From the NCBI RefSeq assembly GCF_029931775.1, contig NC_079312.1:15445821-15509820 (forward strand): DNA of 64,000 nt, read 5' to 3'. The translations under genes and the position numbers were made by a program. The notes beneath the pieces were generated by a model. That model was not told the origin of the DNA and did not search any database. It worked only from the letters and a program-made list of their open reading frames with translations. The stretch comes from Euleptes europaea (Eukaryota; Chordata; Lepidosauria; Squamata; Sphaerodactylidae). Position 1 is the stretch's first letter; each line of letters starts with the position of its first letter. Positions 22,644 to 32,866 of this stretch are shown here, piece by piece.

Positions 22644-23011
22644 CTGTTGGGGGAAAAACAAGGAAACAAGAAGAGAAGTATTTGCAGACCCAGGCTGAGC
22701 ATGGGATCCAGAGGTCCAGCCCCTCCTACCAGGAGTCACCCACCCCCACCCATAACACCCAGTGTTGTCCGAACCCCAAATCATGTGAGTGCAAGTTAAG
22801 CAGTACACAAATGACAAGTACAAACATGGTTGGTTGGATTGATACAGGCCACAACTTTGTTGGTTACAGCATTAGGCATTGGCAAGCATGGAGGTAGGAT
22901 CCTGACATCAGGTGACCCGATGCCAGCTGATGTACCCTGCACCCAGCACCCTGCTGGGCGCAGCCTGAGATGGCAGCGTCCAGGACCCACTTGGACGGCA
23001 GCCACTGGGTA
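22644..23011 (-). other. TRIM intron next to the B30.2 exon
   Basis: Polypyrimidine tract and acceptor at the left end. No other feature was recognised before the CR1 insertion. Confidence 0.4.
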
Positions 23012-24300
23012 GTCATAGAATCATAGAGTTGGAAGGGACCACCAGGGCCATCAAGTCCAACCCCCTACACAATGCAGGAAACTCACAACTACCTTCCCCC
23101 TCCACACCCCTAGTGACCAGAAGATGGCCAAGATGCCCTCCCTCTCATCATCTGCCTAAGGTCACAGAATCAGCATTGCTGACAGATGGCCATCTAACCT
23201 CTTCTTAAAAACCTCCAGGGAAGGAGAGCTTACCACCTCCCAAGGAAGCCTGTTCCACTGAGGAACCGCTCTAACTGTTAGAAAATTCTTCCTAATGTCT
23301 AGACAGAAACTCTTTTGATTTAATTTCAACCCATTGGTTCTGGTCCGACCTTCTTGAGCAACAGAAAACAACTCGGCACCCTCCTCTATATGACAGCCCT
23401 TCAAGCACTTGAACATGGTTATCATATCCCCTCTCAGTCGTCTCCTCTTCAGGCTAAACATACCCAGCTCCTTCAACCTTTCCTCATAGGACTTGGTCTC
23501 CAGACCCCCTCACCATCTTTGTTTCCCTTCTCTGGACACGTTCCAGCTTGTCTACATCTTTCTTAAATTGTGGTGTCCAAAACTTAAGACAGTAGTTTAG
23601 TTGAGGTCTAACCAGAGCAGAGTAAAGGGATACCATCACTTCGCGTGATCTAGACACTATACTTCTGTTGATACAGCCCAAGACTGCATTTGCCTTTTTA
23701 GTTACAGCATCACACTGCTGACTCATGTTCAGTGTTTGGTCTACTAAGACCCCAAGATCCTTTTCACACACACTACTGCTCAAAAAGTCTCCCCCATCCT
23801 ATAATTATGCCTTTGATTTTTCCTACCTAAATGCAGAACTTTACATTTGTCTTTGTTGAAGTGCATTTTATTAGTTCTAGCCCATTTCTTCGACCTGTCA
23901 AGATCATCCTGCATCTTGGCTGTCTTCTACCGTATTTGCTACCCCTCCCAATTTAGTATCATCTGCAAATTTAATAAACATCCCTTCTATTCCTTCATCC
24001 AAATCATTCATAAAGATGTTGAACAACACAGGGCCCAGCACAGATCCCTGAGGAACTCCACTAGTCACTTCTCTCCAAGTGGATGATGAACCATTAACTA
24101 GCACTCTTTGGGTACGATCTGTCAACCAGTGGCAGATCCATCTAACAATAATAGCATCTAACCCACATTTTCCCAATTTGTCAACTAGAATACTATGTGG
24201 AACCTTATCAAAAGCCTTATTGAAATCTAGATAAACTATGTCTACAGCATACCCCTGATCCAGCAAGGTAGAAACTTTCTCCTCCACCTGGGAGGAGTCC
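23012..24300 (-). mobile_element. CR1 LINE, RT to 3' end
   Basis: 5'-truncated CR1 on the minus strand. RT blocks are [28 protein letters not shown] and FADDTKLGG. The C-terminal tail is LDIRKNFLTVRAVPQWNRLP, then SLEVFKKRLDGHL. It ends in the diagnostic CR1 3' sequence with tandem ATTCTATGA repeats (23013-23028) preceded by GGTCCCTTCCAACTC. Frames are broken by a few indels. It sits inside the last TRIM intron. Confidence 0.9.
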
Positions 24301-24479
24301 ATCCCTTTGGCCCCTGACTGGGCATGTCCAAATCCAGGCCTCCTCCAAAGCCCCTTATTGGGGTCCCCAGCATGGGAAAAGGGGACAAGCAGGCCAGCTT
24401 TTCCCCAAACAGGATCCGGGCCCCATGGCCAAACTGCCACAAGAGGAGGCCAGAAGGGTGTGAGCTTCTGGACAACTCC
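24301..24479. other. Junction between CR1 and SGNH fossil
   Basis: GC-rich, no clear assignment. Confidence 0.3.
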
Positions 24480-25045
24480 CGCCAGCGCCTAATGTTGCAA
24501 CCAGACCCGTAGTCTGTGCAGGATGTCCTGCAACCAAATATCCATGCCCCACAAGGACAGGTGCACACCATCTGGGCCAAACCAGGCCCCTAAGCGACTC
24601 CACTGGTCCACGAGGTGAATGACATCACCCCCAAGGGCTTCCGCCGCCCTACCAGTAGTCAGCATTGCCTTCCACCTAGGCATGGTCTTCCACCTAGGCA
24701 TGGTCAACTTTTTCCGGGCACCCTGCCAGGTCTGCCTTTCCAGCATGTCCAGCCACAAGTGCTCACCCCCGGCCACTGCCTTGTTTGGGCCTGCAGATCC
24801 CACACTGCTGCTGCCCGCAGAGTGCTGCCTTTTGTTTTGCCCTGGTCATTTCAACCCTGATGACGTCTGGCAATCCATGCTGCCATACTTTTTGCTGCCT
24901 GTGCGGTAACAGGGACTCCCCGTGTGTTCCAGAAGCACCAAACCACTTCAATTTGATCCAGTCATCCGTGCCTAAGCGACTTCCCCCACCAGGGTTAGGA
25001 GCACCCGTGCAACAAGGAGTTGGATCCAACAACAGGTGACCCACC
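24480..25045 (-). mobile_element. Retroelement-derived SGNH/GDSL hydrolase-like fossil
   Basis: Minus-strand segments read DDWIKLKWFGASG, LLPHRQQKVWQHGLPDVI and then GPDGVHLSLWGMDIWLQDIL. They resemble the middle and the catalytic D-x-x-H end (D, H of DGVHLS) of the SGNH hydrolase domains carried by DIRS/Ngaro and some CR1 retroelements. It is old and broken, with several interruptions. The assignment rests on motif memory only. Confidence 0.5.
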
Positions 25046-26317
25046 TGCCAGCCAGTGTAGCATCAGCCCCCGTGAGGGACCGTGCCAGCCCAGTCTTCAC
25101 CAGAGTGCCCACTGAGTGGGGGGGACCACGGAACGGCACACCCTGTGTCACCCAGTGGTGAGCACCAGCCAGCCATCCCTGAGCCAGACCTGCCCAGACA
25201 TGGCTCAGTTCCGAAGACTCCTTAAGGGAGTTATCAACATAAGAGATAGGCTCATAGCCTTCCCCCCCAAATGGATCCACCTAATGCCCAGACCACCCGC
25301 TGCAGCCAAGCAAGGAACAAGGGTCCTCCTGAGGGCCACCCAATTCCCGCTCCAAGCAGGGAAATTGCCTCCAGCTGGTGACCCCTGCTCTATTCCCAGA
25401 GGAAGGCGAAAAATCTCCGGGACCCCTAGCCAATCAGGAAGAAAATTTCTTCCTGACCCCAAAGTGGCAATTGGCACTACCCTGGGCATGTAAGAAAGGG
25501 CCACAAGACGATCCCTCCAGTACAAGGAGCTTGCCCAATCAGTAGAAGCTGCGCACACCCCCATCCTGCACACTATATGTCAGCAGGTCCAGGCCCCAAT
25601 TTGCCACTGTGTGAAAACTAAAAGACATTATATGGTGTTGCTTTGGGCCACATGCAAATGGACCTCCACCTACCCATGTGGACCTCTCCCTGCCCATGGC
25701 ACAAACACGGGTCTGTGACCACCGTGGTGGCTCCTATCTTAATAAAAGGGGGCACAGACACTCTGGGTGAGAGGCTGGGTCATGCCCAGCCCCATCATAC
25801 GGAGTGTATCGTAAGGAGGATTGCTGGCATTCCCTGCTCCCTCTGGAATTTACTTTATTTTAAACTCAGGAGACAGCCTCCTCCTGCCCAGAAGTGTGCA
25901 TCCGAGTGACAGTTGGGGAGGCAGCAGACCAAGTTGAACAGGAGGCTTGTGAGTGACAGTCATGTAGTTTCTGTTCTTCTCCCAAACATCAACCTGATCC
26001 GTGCCTCTCTTGGGGAGGATTCTTAAAGGCCCTCCAAAGCTGATGCCCAGCAACTGTTCTCCCTGCATTTCCATATGGCGGCAGGTAGGCAAAAGGAGGC
26101 AGTTCATCCCCTCAGAGTCCACCTTCTCTTTCACCCTGTCCGACCTCCACAGAAAAACAAGGAACTGGCTGAGGCAGGGAGGGAGAGATGTTTGAGGAAC
26201 AAAACAAGAGCATCCAATAATGTTATCTCTACAAAAACACCAAGTAGAAGAACACAAATTGTAAGGAGAAGCTTTTTAGTTAAGAAATAATTTAGCGGTG
26301 TATGAAGAAAAATTTAC
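25046..26317 (-). other. TRIM intron with degraded repeats
   Basis: A stretch at about 25370-25500 read on the minus strand (GGTCAGGAAGAAATTTTCTT, then TCGCCTTCCTCTGGG) resembles the 3' UTR of another CR1 subfamily. The rest, including the 135-codon frame at 25850-26257, has no recognised motif. Confidence 0.4.
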
Positions 26318-26350
26318 CTTTCTGCAGATGAAGTCCAGAATCCAAAGTGT
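26318..26350 (-). pseudogene. 33-nt TRIM exon before B30.2
   Basis: Acceptor TCTTCAG and donor AAAG then GTAAAT. Read in TRIM phase it gives (D)TLDSGLHLQK, joining KQFK upstream and ANVTLDSD downstream. It is intact in itself. It is too small to be found by length but is fixed by both splice sites and both flanking phases. Confidence 0.75.
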
Positions 26351-26713
26351 CTGAAGAAGCAAAAGAAACGAAAGTGAGCAGCAGACACTTGTGCCAATAC
26401 CTTTCCTGGTTTTACAAGGTATTTTACAAGGTGGCCCGTGAAAGGTGGGACTTTTGCCAAGCCAGGCTTTTAACTGGCTGCTTGGGCAGCAACTATCACC
26501 ACAGCACAAGGATCTTCACTGTGTAACTGAAGGAATGCCGCAGCAGCCATTTTGTGGCTGGCTCTACCTCCGGCGGCAGCTATTTTGTGGCATCCCATTT
26601 GTGGCTGCCCTCACCATGCTGTGTAAGAATTCCAAAGATGGCCACAGGTTCAAAAAGGTTGGTGACCCCAATATAAGTAGCCTAAAGCATAATAAAACAC
26701 ATCTGGCCCTATC
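26351..26713 (-). other. TRIM intron with a MITE fragment
   Basis: 26500-26668 is a truncated, minus-strand relative of the hAT MITE at 19038 (GTTCAAAAAGGTTGGTGACCCC at its right end, cited only as position 26649-26668). 26690-26713 shares TAAAACACATCTGGCCC with 18767-18784, beside the orphan exon, so it is original TRIM intron. Confidence 0.6.
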
Positions 26714-26732
26714 TAAAGTCCAGTCAGAAAGG

Positions 26733-28729
26733 AGACTTCCTGTAGAGCGTTTGGTCCCAGCGCCATTGTTTCTTGGGGGCTCCCAGGAGACACCAAGAGT
26801 CGTTTAGATTTGGAGTGCAAAAAGCACCCCAACCCGGTCCTAAATAGTGGATCGGGAAGCAGGAAATTCCCCTGCAGTCTTCAAGAGCGGTTGGACTCCC
26901 ATATTCTCTGAGAGAGCTTTCATTAAGCCTCTCGGAGATTTGGAAGCTGTCCCTGCCGGCACATAGGGGCTACCATTGCCACGGACGACTCTTTGGATTT
27001 AGGCTTTGACCTCCTCTATACATTAACATCAAAGAATCTATGAAAATAACAAGAAGCCTCACCCTTGGAAGTCAGAGTGAGTAAAAAGACACTTTTTGCC
27101 TTGATTGAGAAGACCTGAATGACGATAAAAACACCTACGAAAACCCCGACTCCCTGCCCAGCATAACGAGACTTTTTAAATAGACAAATGCCATTAAATG
27201 AACCGACTAAGACCTTATCAACTTGATCAGTGAGTAGACGCAATAAAAGGGACTTTTGAATGACTTTACAACTACCAATTAAATGTTTTGAGGGGAGGGA
27301 GGGAGACAAAAACCTCCCCCCCCCCACTTCCGGTTCTCTCTGATTCAATCAGCCCAGCCATGTCGCCTCTTAAGACCGGAAGATAATAAGAAGGGCTTTG
27401 TTACCATCGAAAAGACAGGGCAGATTGGAAGACTTGAAGTGAATCTCCCCGGTGTAACCATCAAATCGTTCCTACCACTTAACCACCGAGAGGAGACGAC
27501 ACAGGGTCTATGATACTGCAGTTTCCTGTCTACTTCCTTTTCTTTATCTGTGCCGCTTTGAAGTGTAATTGAGGATATCTTGAAAATTACAAAGCCCGCT
27601 TCTATATAAAAATACAAGCAGATATGTCAAACAAGAGGATGGAAGATATGTTACTCAAACAAATGGACATGTTTGCAGTGCAACAAGATTTCGTCTTTGA
27701 AAAACAACAAGCGCTCTCACATCAAGTATTTCAACTAGCTGAGATGATGAATATCCTATTTAAATCAATTAATGGAAAACTGGATACAATTATTGAGGAG
27801 ATCCACAATATGAAGACCCAAGATACGACAACAATTATGCCAATAGAAATAAAAGGTTCTACTAAGGAGATGACGATTGAATGCTATGTGGAAGTGGTGA
27901 TAAAATCTGGAAATAATGACAATGAACCAGAACAATTTATTCTTAAAGAGGTAGCTACAAATGACCAGCTGGCAATGAGAGAGAGCAACATGAGAGAATT
28001 CAATACCTCTACAATCTACTTGTCTGAGTTACTGGTGACAGGAGGAACATTATTATCCCAAGAAAACACTTCCTGGCAGCCAGCGATGGAGGGAGACATG
28101 ACGAAGGATCTTACCAAGAAGCTGCTGGAAATTTTAACAAGAAGCCAATGGATACAATCACTGGGATCTTCTTTTATATTTTCAGAGGGCAGAATTGCAA
28201 CTACTATACTGAAAAACGGGGGGGGGGGATTGGGAAATGAAGAAGGACTGGCAGATCCCCTCCCAAAACAAGAAAATGGCTAAGATAATGCTTATTTTTG
28301 GGGTGTAAGGGAGACATGGTGGACTTACTTTGATGAATTTTTAAATGGGAAAATTTGTTTATGTATTGATCTAATCCCTTCATTACAGAATAACAGAATG
28401 CTATACAGAGACAATGATGATAATGTTATAACTATGTAGGACTTGAAATTGCTTATAGAAGTAGTAAAGATAGCTTAAAGCAAGTTTGTATGAGAGAAAA
28501 TAAGGATTAGAAATTAATTTGGAATGCAAAAGTGTTAACCAGTAGAATTAGTGACTGAAGAAGATGCGGGGAAGTCATATATAGCAGATAGCATTGAATA
28601 CTATAGATAACATATTCTCAGTAATAGCAATGAGCTTTTTTTTGTTACAAGTAGTTACAACTGAATATATTGTTGAGATATGTTTATTTTTGTTGAATTG
28701 TGGAAAATAATAAAAATAATTTAAAAAAA
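26733..28729 (+). mobile_element. Complete non-autonomous L1-like element
   Basis: A 2.0-kb insertion is bounded by 19-bp target duplications at 26714-26732 and 28730-28748 (18 of 19 match; core CAGTCAGAAAGG). It has a ~890-bp 5' UTR, one open reading frame (27624-28283), and an AT-rich 3' UTR ending in AATAAAAATAATTTAAAAAAA. No endonuclease or RT is present, so it must borrow L1 machinery. It sits in the TRIM intron and, with its neighbours, separates the 33-nt exon from the 120-nt exon. Confidence 0.8.
27624..28283 (+). CDS. ORF of the L1-like non-autonomous element (219 aa)
   Basis: A 219-codon uninterrupted frame. The N-terminal ~80 residues are heptad-like and polar (LLKQMDMFAVQQDFVF, LSHQVFQLAEMM, NGKLDTIIEEIHNMK), consistent with a coiled coil as in L1 ORF1 proteins. 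The RRM and C-terminal RNA-binding domains of a normal ORF1 protein, present in the 362-residue ORF1 at 36706-37794, are not recognisable here. A short poly-G track (GGGGG near the C-terminus) is the only low-complexity part. Function unknown; an RNA-binding or chaperone-like helper in cis is one possibility. The open frame in a non-autonomous element is noteworthy. Confidence 0.6.
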   Translation: MSNKRMEDMLLKQMDMFAVQQDFVFEKQQALSHQVFQLAEMMNILFKSINGKLDTIIEEIHNMKTQDTTTIMPIEIKGSTKEMTIECYVEVVIKSGNNDNEPEQFILKEVATNDQLAMRESNMREFNTSTIYLSELLVTGGTLLSQENTSWQPAMEGDMTKDLTKKLLEILTRSQWIQSLGSSFIFSEGRIATTILKNGGGGLGNEEGLADPLPKQENG

Positions 28730-28748
28730 TAAAGTACAGTCAGAAAGG

Positions 28749-29965
28749 TAAATTGTTTACTCACTGAGAAGGTCCTTTCCGCTCTGAAGCAGAAGGTCAT
28801 CTTGCAGCGTTGGGTGTTTCTCGTCCCATTGCTTGGAGAGGAAGGACTAAAATTAAACTATTTCCTGTCTCGGGGCGAAGAACGCCCACACACTTCCAGT
28901 TAATCTACTACGAGCTCATTAGAGACAAGGAAACAACAGCAACATGATAACAAAAACCATAACAACAGATTGAACAACACAATGAACTGGTTGAACATCA
29001 ACACAACAGTAGGAAGGACAAGGTGCCCCCTTTATTGCAACTGTGTTTGTCTTGTGCAGCTGTGATTATCTTGCTTGAGGTTCACGTTGGCTGATGAATG
29101 TTTGTTCAGATTAGTCCGCCACCCTGAGAAGATGACTCCTCATGGGTGGGCAAGATGACCTTCTACTTCAGAGCAGAAAGGATCTTCTCGGTGAGTAAAC
29201 AATGTACCTTTCCCGCTCTGAAGGAAGGTCACCTTGCAGTGTTGGGATGCCCAAGAGCCCCTTCACTTTCAGGTGGGAGTCCTAGATGTCATCTTCTTTA
29301 ACTATGTGTTGCAATACGCGCCTACCGAAGGTGGTCTCTGCTGATGCTAAGGTGTTAATGTGGTAGTGCTTAATGAAGGTGGACGGATTAGACCACGTAG
29401 CTGCCCTGCATATTTCCTCCGTTGATGCTTGTTTGAACAGTGCTGCGGAGGTTGCTGCACTCCGGAGGGAGTGTGCCGTGATGCCTAATGGGGCCTGAAG
29501 CCCGCTTGCAATGTATGCCTCGGTGATGCACCTGCGGATAGTCGTGCTGATGGACTGGCGAGACATTGGCATACCCTTGTTAGGTGGTGCTATGGAAATA
29601 AATAGGTATTCAGTCTTTCGGATGGAAGCTGTCTTTGATATGTATATGTGGAGAGCTCTGAGCAAGTCCAAGGTATGCCAACTGCGTTCCTTGGCGTTGG
29701 AAGGATTGGGGCAGAAAGAAGGAAGGTTGATTTCTTGAGCTTGATGGAACTGTGATCGAACCTTAGGGGTGAAGGACGGGTCTGTTTGGAGGACCACTCT
29801 GTCCTTGTGGAATATACACAGATCCTGACGTATGGAAAGTGCCTTCAGTTCTGACACGCAACGGACCGAGGTGATGGCCGTCAGGAAGAAGGTTTTCATT
29901 CTGAGTAGTCTGATGTGGACCTCCCGCATTGGTTCAAATGTCCCTAAGATCAGCCTCAGTACCAA
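28749..29965 (-). mobile_element. DIRS-type retroelement fossil: terminal repeats and tyrosine recombinase
   Basis: A minus-strand frame at 29282-29965 has the tyrosine-recombinase signature GITAHSLRSAATSAALF, then ICRAATWSNPSTFIKHYHI (catalytic H-x-x-R, and Y in HY), as in DIRS-group elements. To its left are the repeat units: 28747-28817 and 29150-29215 are inverted copies of one another (core GTTTACTCAC and CCGCTCTGAAG), and 29205-29255 repeats part in the first orientation. That fits the inverted/internal complementary repeats of DIRS elements. It is a partial fossil without its RT. Confidence 0.75.
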
Positions 29966-30060
29966 AGTATTGGGAAATGGCTAATGTAAAACCCATCTAT
30001 AAAAAGGGCTCCAGGGGGGACCCAGGAAATTAGAGGCCAGTTGGCATAACATCTCGTGCA
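29966..30060 (+). mobile_element. CR1-like LINE RT fragment
   Basis: A short plus-strand match to the start of the RT domain: ANVKPIYKKGSRGDPGN, then RPVGITS. Confidence 0.6.
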
Positions 30061-30074
30061 GGACTAGCCAATGA

Positions 30075-30592
30075 ATGGGCAGCATCAGACCCGTGTGGCG
30101 GTTTCTACTGGGGGCCGCTAACTGCCTGGTACGGTGATGGGGAAGAGCAGAACCGAGAGATCGTGCCTAGAGAATGGTTGGAAGGACCCTCGATCATCCA
30201 CGCTCCGACCACCCCAGCCGCCAACGCCACGGAGGAAACTATCCTGCTACGGGAACAGAACCAGACGTTGACCCTACAGAACCGGGACCTACAGGCGCAG
30301 CTGAGCGCTCTGCAGAGAGATTTGACTGCAGTTTTGGGGGTAGTGAGAGAACTCAGACAGCCCTCGCAGCAACCCCGAGCCAGCTCCCTACCTGCCGCGG
30401 AACCACCCATCTGTAGGGAGGCGCCCCCACCCAAGCGCCCTACTGCCAAGGATCTGAAGGTATCCTTTGACGGGTCCAGCATGCAGCTACCCCATTTCCT
30501 GCTCCAAGTGTCCAGTTTCATGAAGGATCAAGGAGAGACCTTTCCCTCGGAGGAAGCCAGGGTCAGGTACGTGATCAGCCTACTAGAGCTTG
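30075..30592 (+). mobile_element. Ty3/Gypsy gag fossil fragment
   Basis: The plus-strand frame resembles the gag of the chromovirus at 44-51 kb: a Q/L-rich heptad stretch (LREQNQTLTLQNRDLQAQLS), then KVSFDGSSMQLPHFLLQV and the FPSEEARVRYVISLL block, which aligns with FPTEDSRVRFIASLL in the younger element. It is an old truncated piece of a related family. Confidence 0.75.
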
Positions 30593-30594
30593 CT

Positions 30595-32460
30595 TTATTT
30601 CCACTTCTTTATGCATAAGCTCAACTGACTTTCTTTTGACTGATGAGTTGGTGCTAGCATCTAGAGTAAACCTGACTTCTTTCCCGCTTATTTTATTCTG
30701 TTTATATTCCTCCCGCTAGATCAAGTAACACTGCACGAAACTGGGCCCGTCTAGGAGAACTATTTGATGACATCAAAAACCACCATCCAACTATTCCAGT
30801 TCTTATGGCTGGTGACTTTAATGCACGAATAGGGTTGGATGATAATACTCTCTTCCAAAATCTTATAGGGAATTTTGATGAGTCTTTCCTGAGCTCCCTA
30901 TGGTACACTAGAACTTCCAGGGACTCGTTAATTAACTCTTCCGGCTTAAGTCTGGCCCAGTTCGCTATCCAGAGAAACCTAATAATAGTAAACGGGCAAT
31001 CACGGGTCGACCCAAATGGAGACTTTACTTTTTTTAGCCAAAATGGTGCCAGTGTTATCGATTATTTTCTGGTTTCACTAGATCTCTTACCTTTAATCAA
31101 TAATATGGAAGTCTGTGATTACATGGGCAGTAACCATCTCCCTATTTCTCTTTTTTCCAACCTACCATGTGTTCAACATCTGACATCGTCCCACCATCAA
31201 ACATTGCATCAATCCCAAAAAGCCCTAGCACGTGTTTACTGGAGTCCTGAGTTTGACTCCTTGGTGCGTGGCAGCTTCGTTGAGAGCTGCCCTCCTTGGA
31301 CAAGAGTCTGCAGCTACTGTCCTAAATGTTTTTTTTCAGATTAATTGATTTATTTAAACCCTTATTTACTAAGGAAATTACCTCAAGCTCACATGCTTTA
31401 TCCAAACAAAATTCTTGGTTTAACCGTGAGTGCAGACTCCTCAAACAAGCAATAACCAGGAAACATAGAGAGTTCAAAAGGAACAATACTATTTCAGTAT
31501 TGAAGGAATTGTTAACGATTAAAAAGAACTACAAGGACTTGGTAAACTGGAGGGAAAAAAGAGGCCTTATATAAAAATTGGAGGAGCTTGATTACAGCTA
31601 TAAACAACAATAATTCAACCTTCTGGCAGACTGTGAATTCTTTAAGTAATGGCTATGTCAGAGTCCCCGCATGTATCCCATCATTGGTCTGGGTAGCTTA
31701 CTTCAAGAGCCATTTCTCCTACTCTGTGGAAAACCAAGGACTTATACCTGTTGCACCTTCTATTTTGCTGAATTCCTGGCCAGATGTGTCTCCTAATGAA
31801 ATTAAACAGCTCATTGATCGCTTACGCTCAGGGAAAGTCCCAGGTTCTGATCTAATTCCCTACAAACTTTTTAAAGTGAATAGTAAATGGTGGGCCAACA
31901 TTCTTGCTGCTGTATTTACACAAATTAATGCATCAGAAGCCATTCCAAAATCTTGGAGACATACTATTATCATTCCAATCTTCAAAAAGGGTCAGCGCTC
32001 TGACCCAAGCTGTTATCGCCCAATCAGCCTTTTGTCTTGCTTAGGCAAATTGTACAAATTTTATTCCTCCTACTTATTAAAGAGGCTGTTGGACTGGGTT
32101 GAGAGTAATGACATCCTTGGCTGGGAGCAGATTGGCTTCAGAAGGGGTTGGTCTGTTATGGACCATTGTTTAGTGCTCTCTCACTTAGCTGATAAATATT
32201 CCTCCCTCCAAAATGGCACCCTTTACGTGGGTTTTATGGATCTTAGGGGAGCTTTTGATACCATCCCGAGGGAGAGGTTATGGTTGAAACTATCAAATTC
32301 TGCTATGGATAGGCTCATACTACTGTGGCTCATTTAACAATTTCATACTGACCTCACAGCTCAGGTTCGCTGTGGCGACCAAGGAGAACTAACTGAGCCC
32401 TTTGAACTGGCCAAGGGAGTTAGACAAGGTTGCCTCCTAGCTCCTCTCTTGTTTACTGTA
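30595..32460 (+). mobile_element. EN-RT LINE (I/Jockey/CR1 supergroup), truncated
   Basis: Plus-strand order: the last part of an APE-type endonuclease (PVLMAGDFNARIG, DYFLVS, SNHLPIS), a linker, then RT blocks (GKVPGSDLIPYKLF, WRHTIIIPIFKKGQRSDPS, YRPISLLSCLGKLY, GFRRGWSVMDHC, DLRGAFDTIPRERLW, KGVRQGCLLAPLLF). It has a few frame breaks, and is cut at 32460 before the catalytic DD block. A Vingi- or R1-like identity is possible. Its tail may match the minus-strand fragment at 1069-2095. Confidence 0.8.
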
Positions 32461-32812
32461 TATACTCGAGTATAAGCCCAGTTTTTTAGCCATGATTTTT
32501 GGCTTAAAAAACTCACCTCGGCTTATACTCGGGTCAATACGGTAATTCGCCTGCCGGGCCCTCTCTCAGCGCGCTCCCGCCGGCCAGCTGATGAGCGGGC
32601 TGTCCTGCCTTCTCCACCCCACCCGATCGCGCCTTCTGCGCGGTGGCGGTTTCTCCCCCCCACACACACCCCACCCCACCCAATCACGCCTTTTGCACGA
32701 TCGCGCCTTCTGTGCGGCGGCGACGGTTTCTACACACCAACCCCACCCAGCCTTCTGTTGAGCGGCGGCGGTTTCCATCACCCGTGGATTTCCGATGGGG
32801 TGTCGTGACTAA
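32461..32812. repeat. Palindrome plus GC-rich imperfect tandem repeats
   Basis: 32463-32530 contains inverted copies of TACTCGAGTATAAGCC / CGGCTTATACTCG. It is followed by about three imperfect ~60-bp units built on CGCGCCTTCTGCGCGG and GCGGCGG...GTTTC, rich in CpG. The block separates two LINEs of opposite strand. Confidence 0.65.
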
Positions 32813-32866
32813 AAGAAAAAATCACATTGTTATACATCAGTTAAAATCACATTGTACTATAATTCG

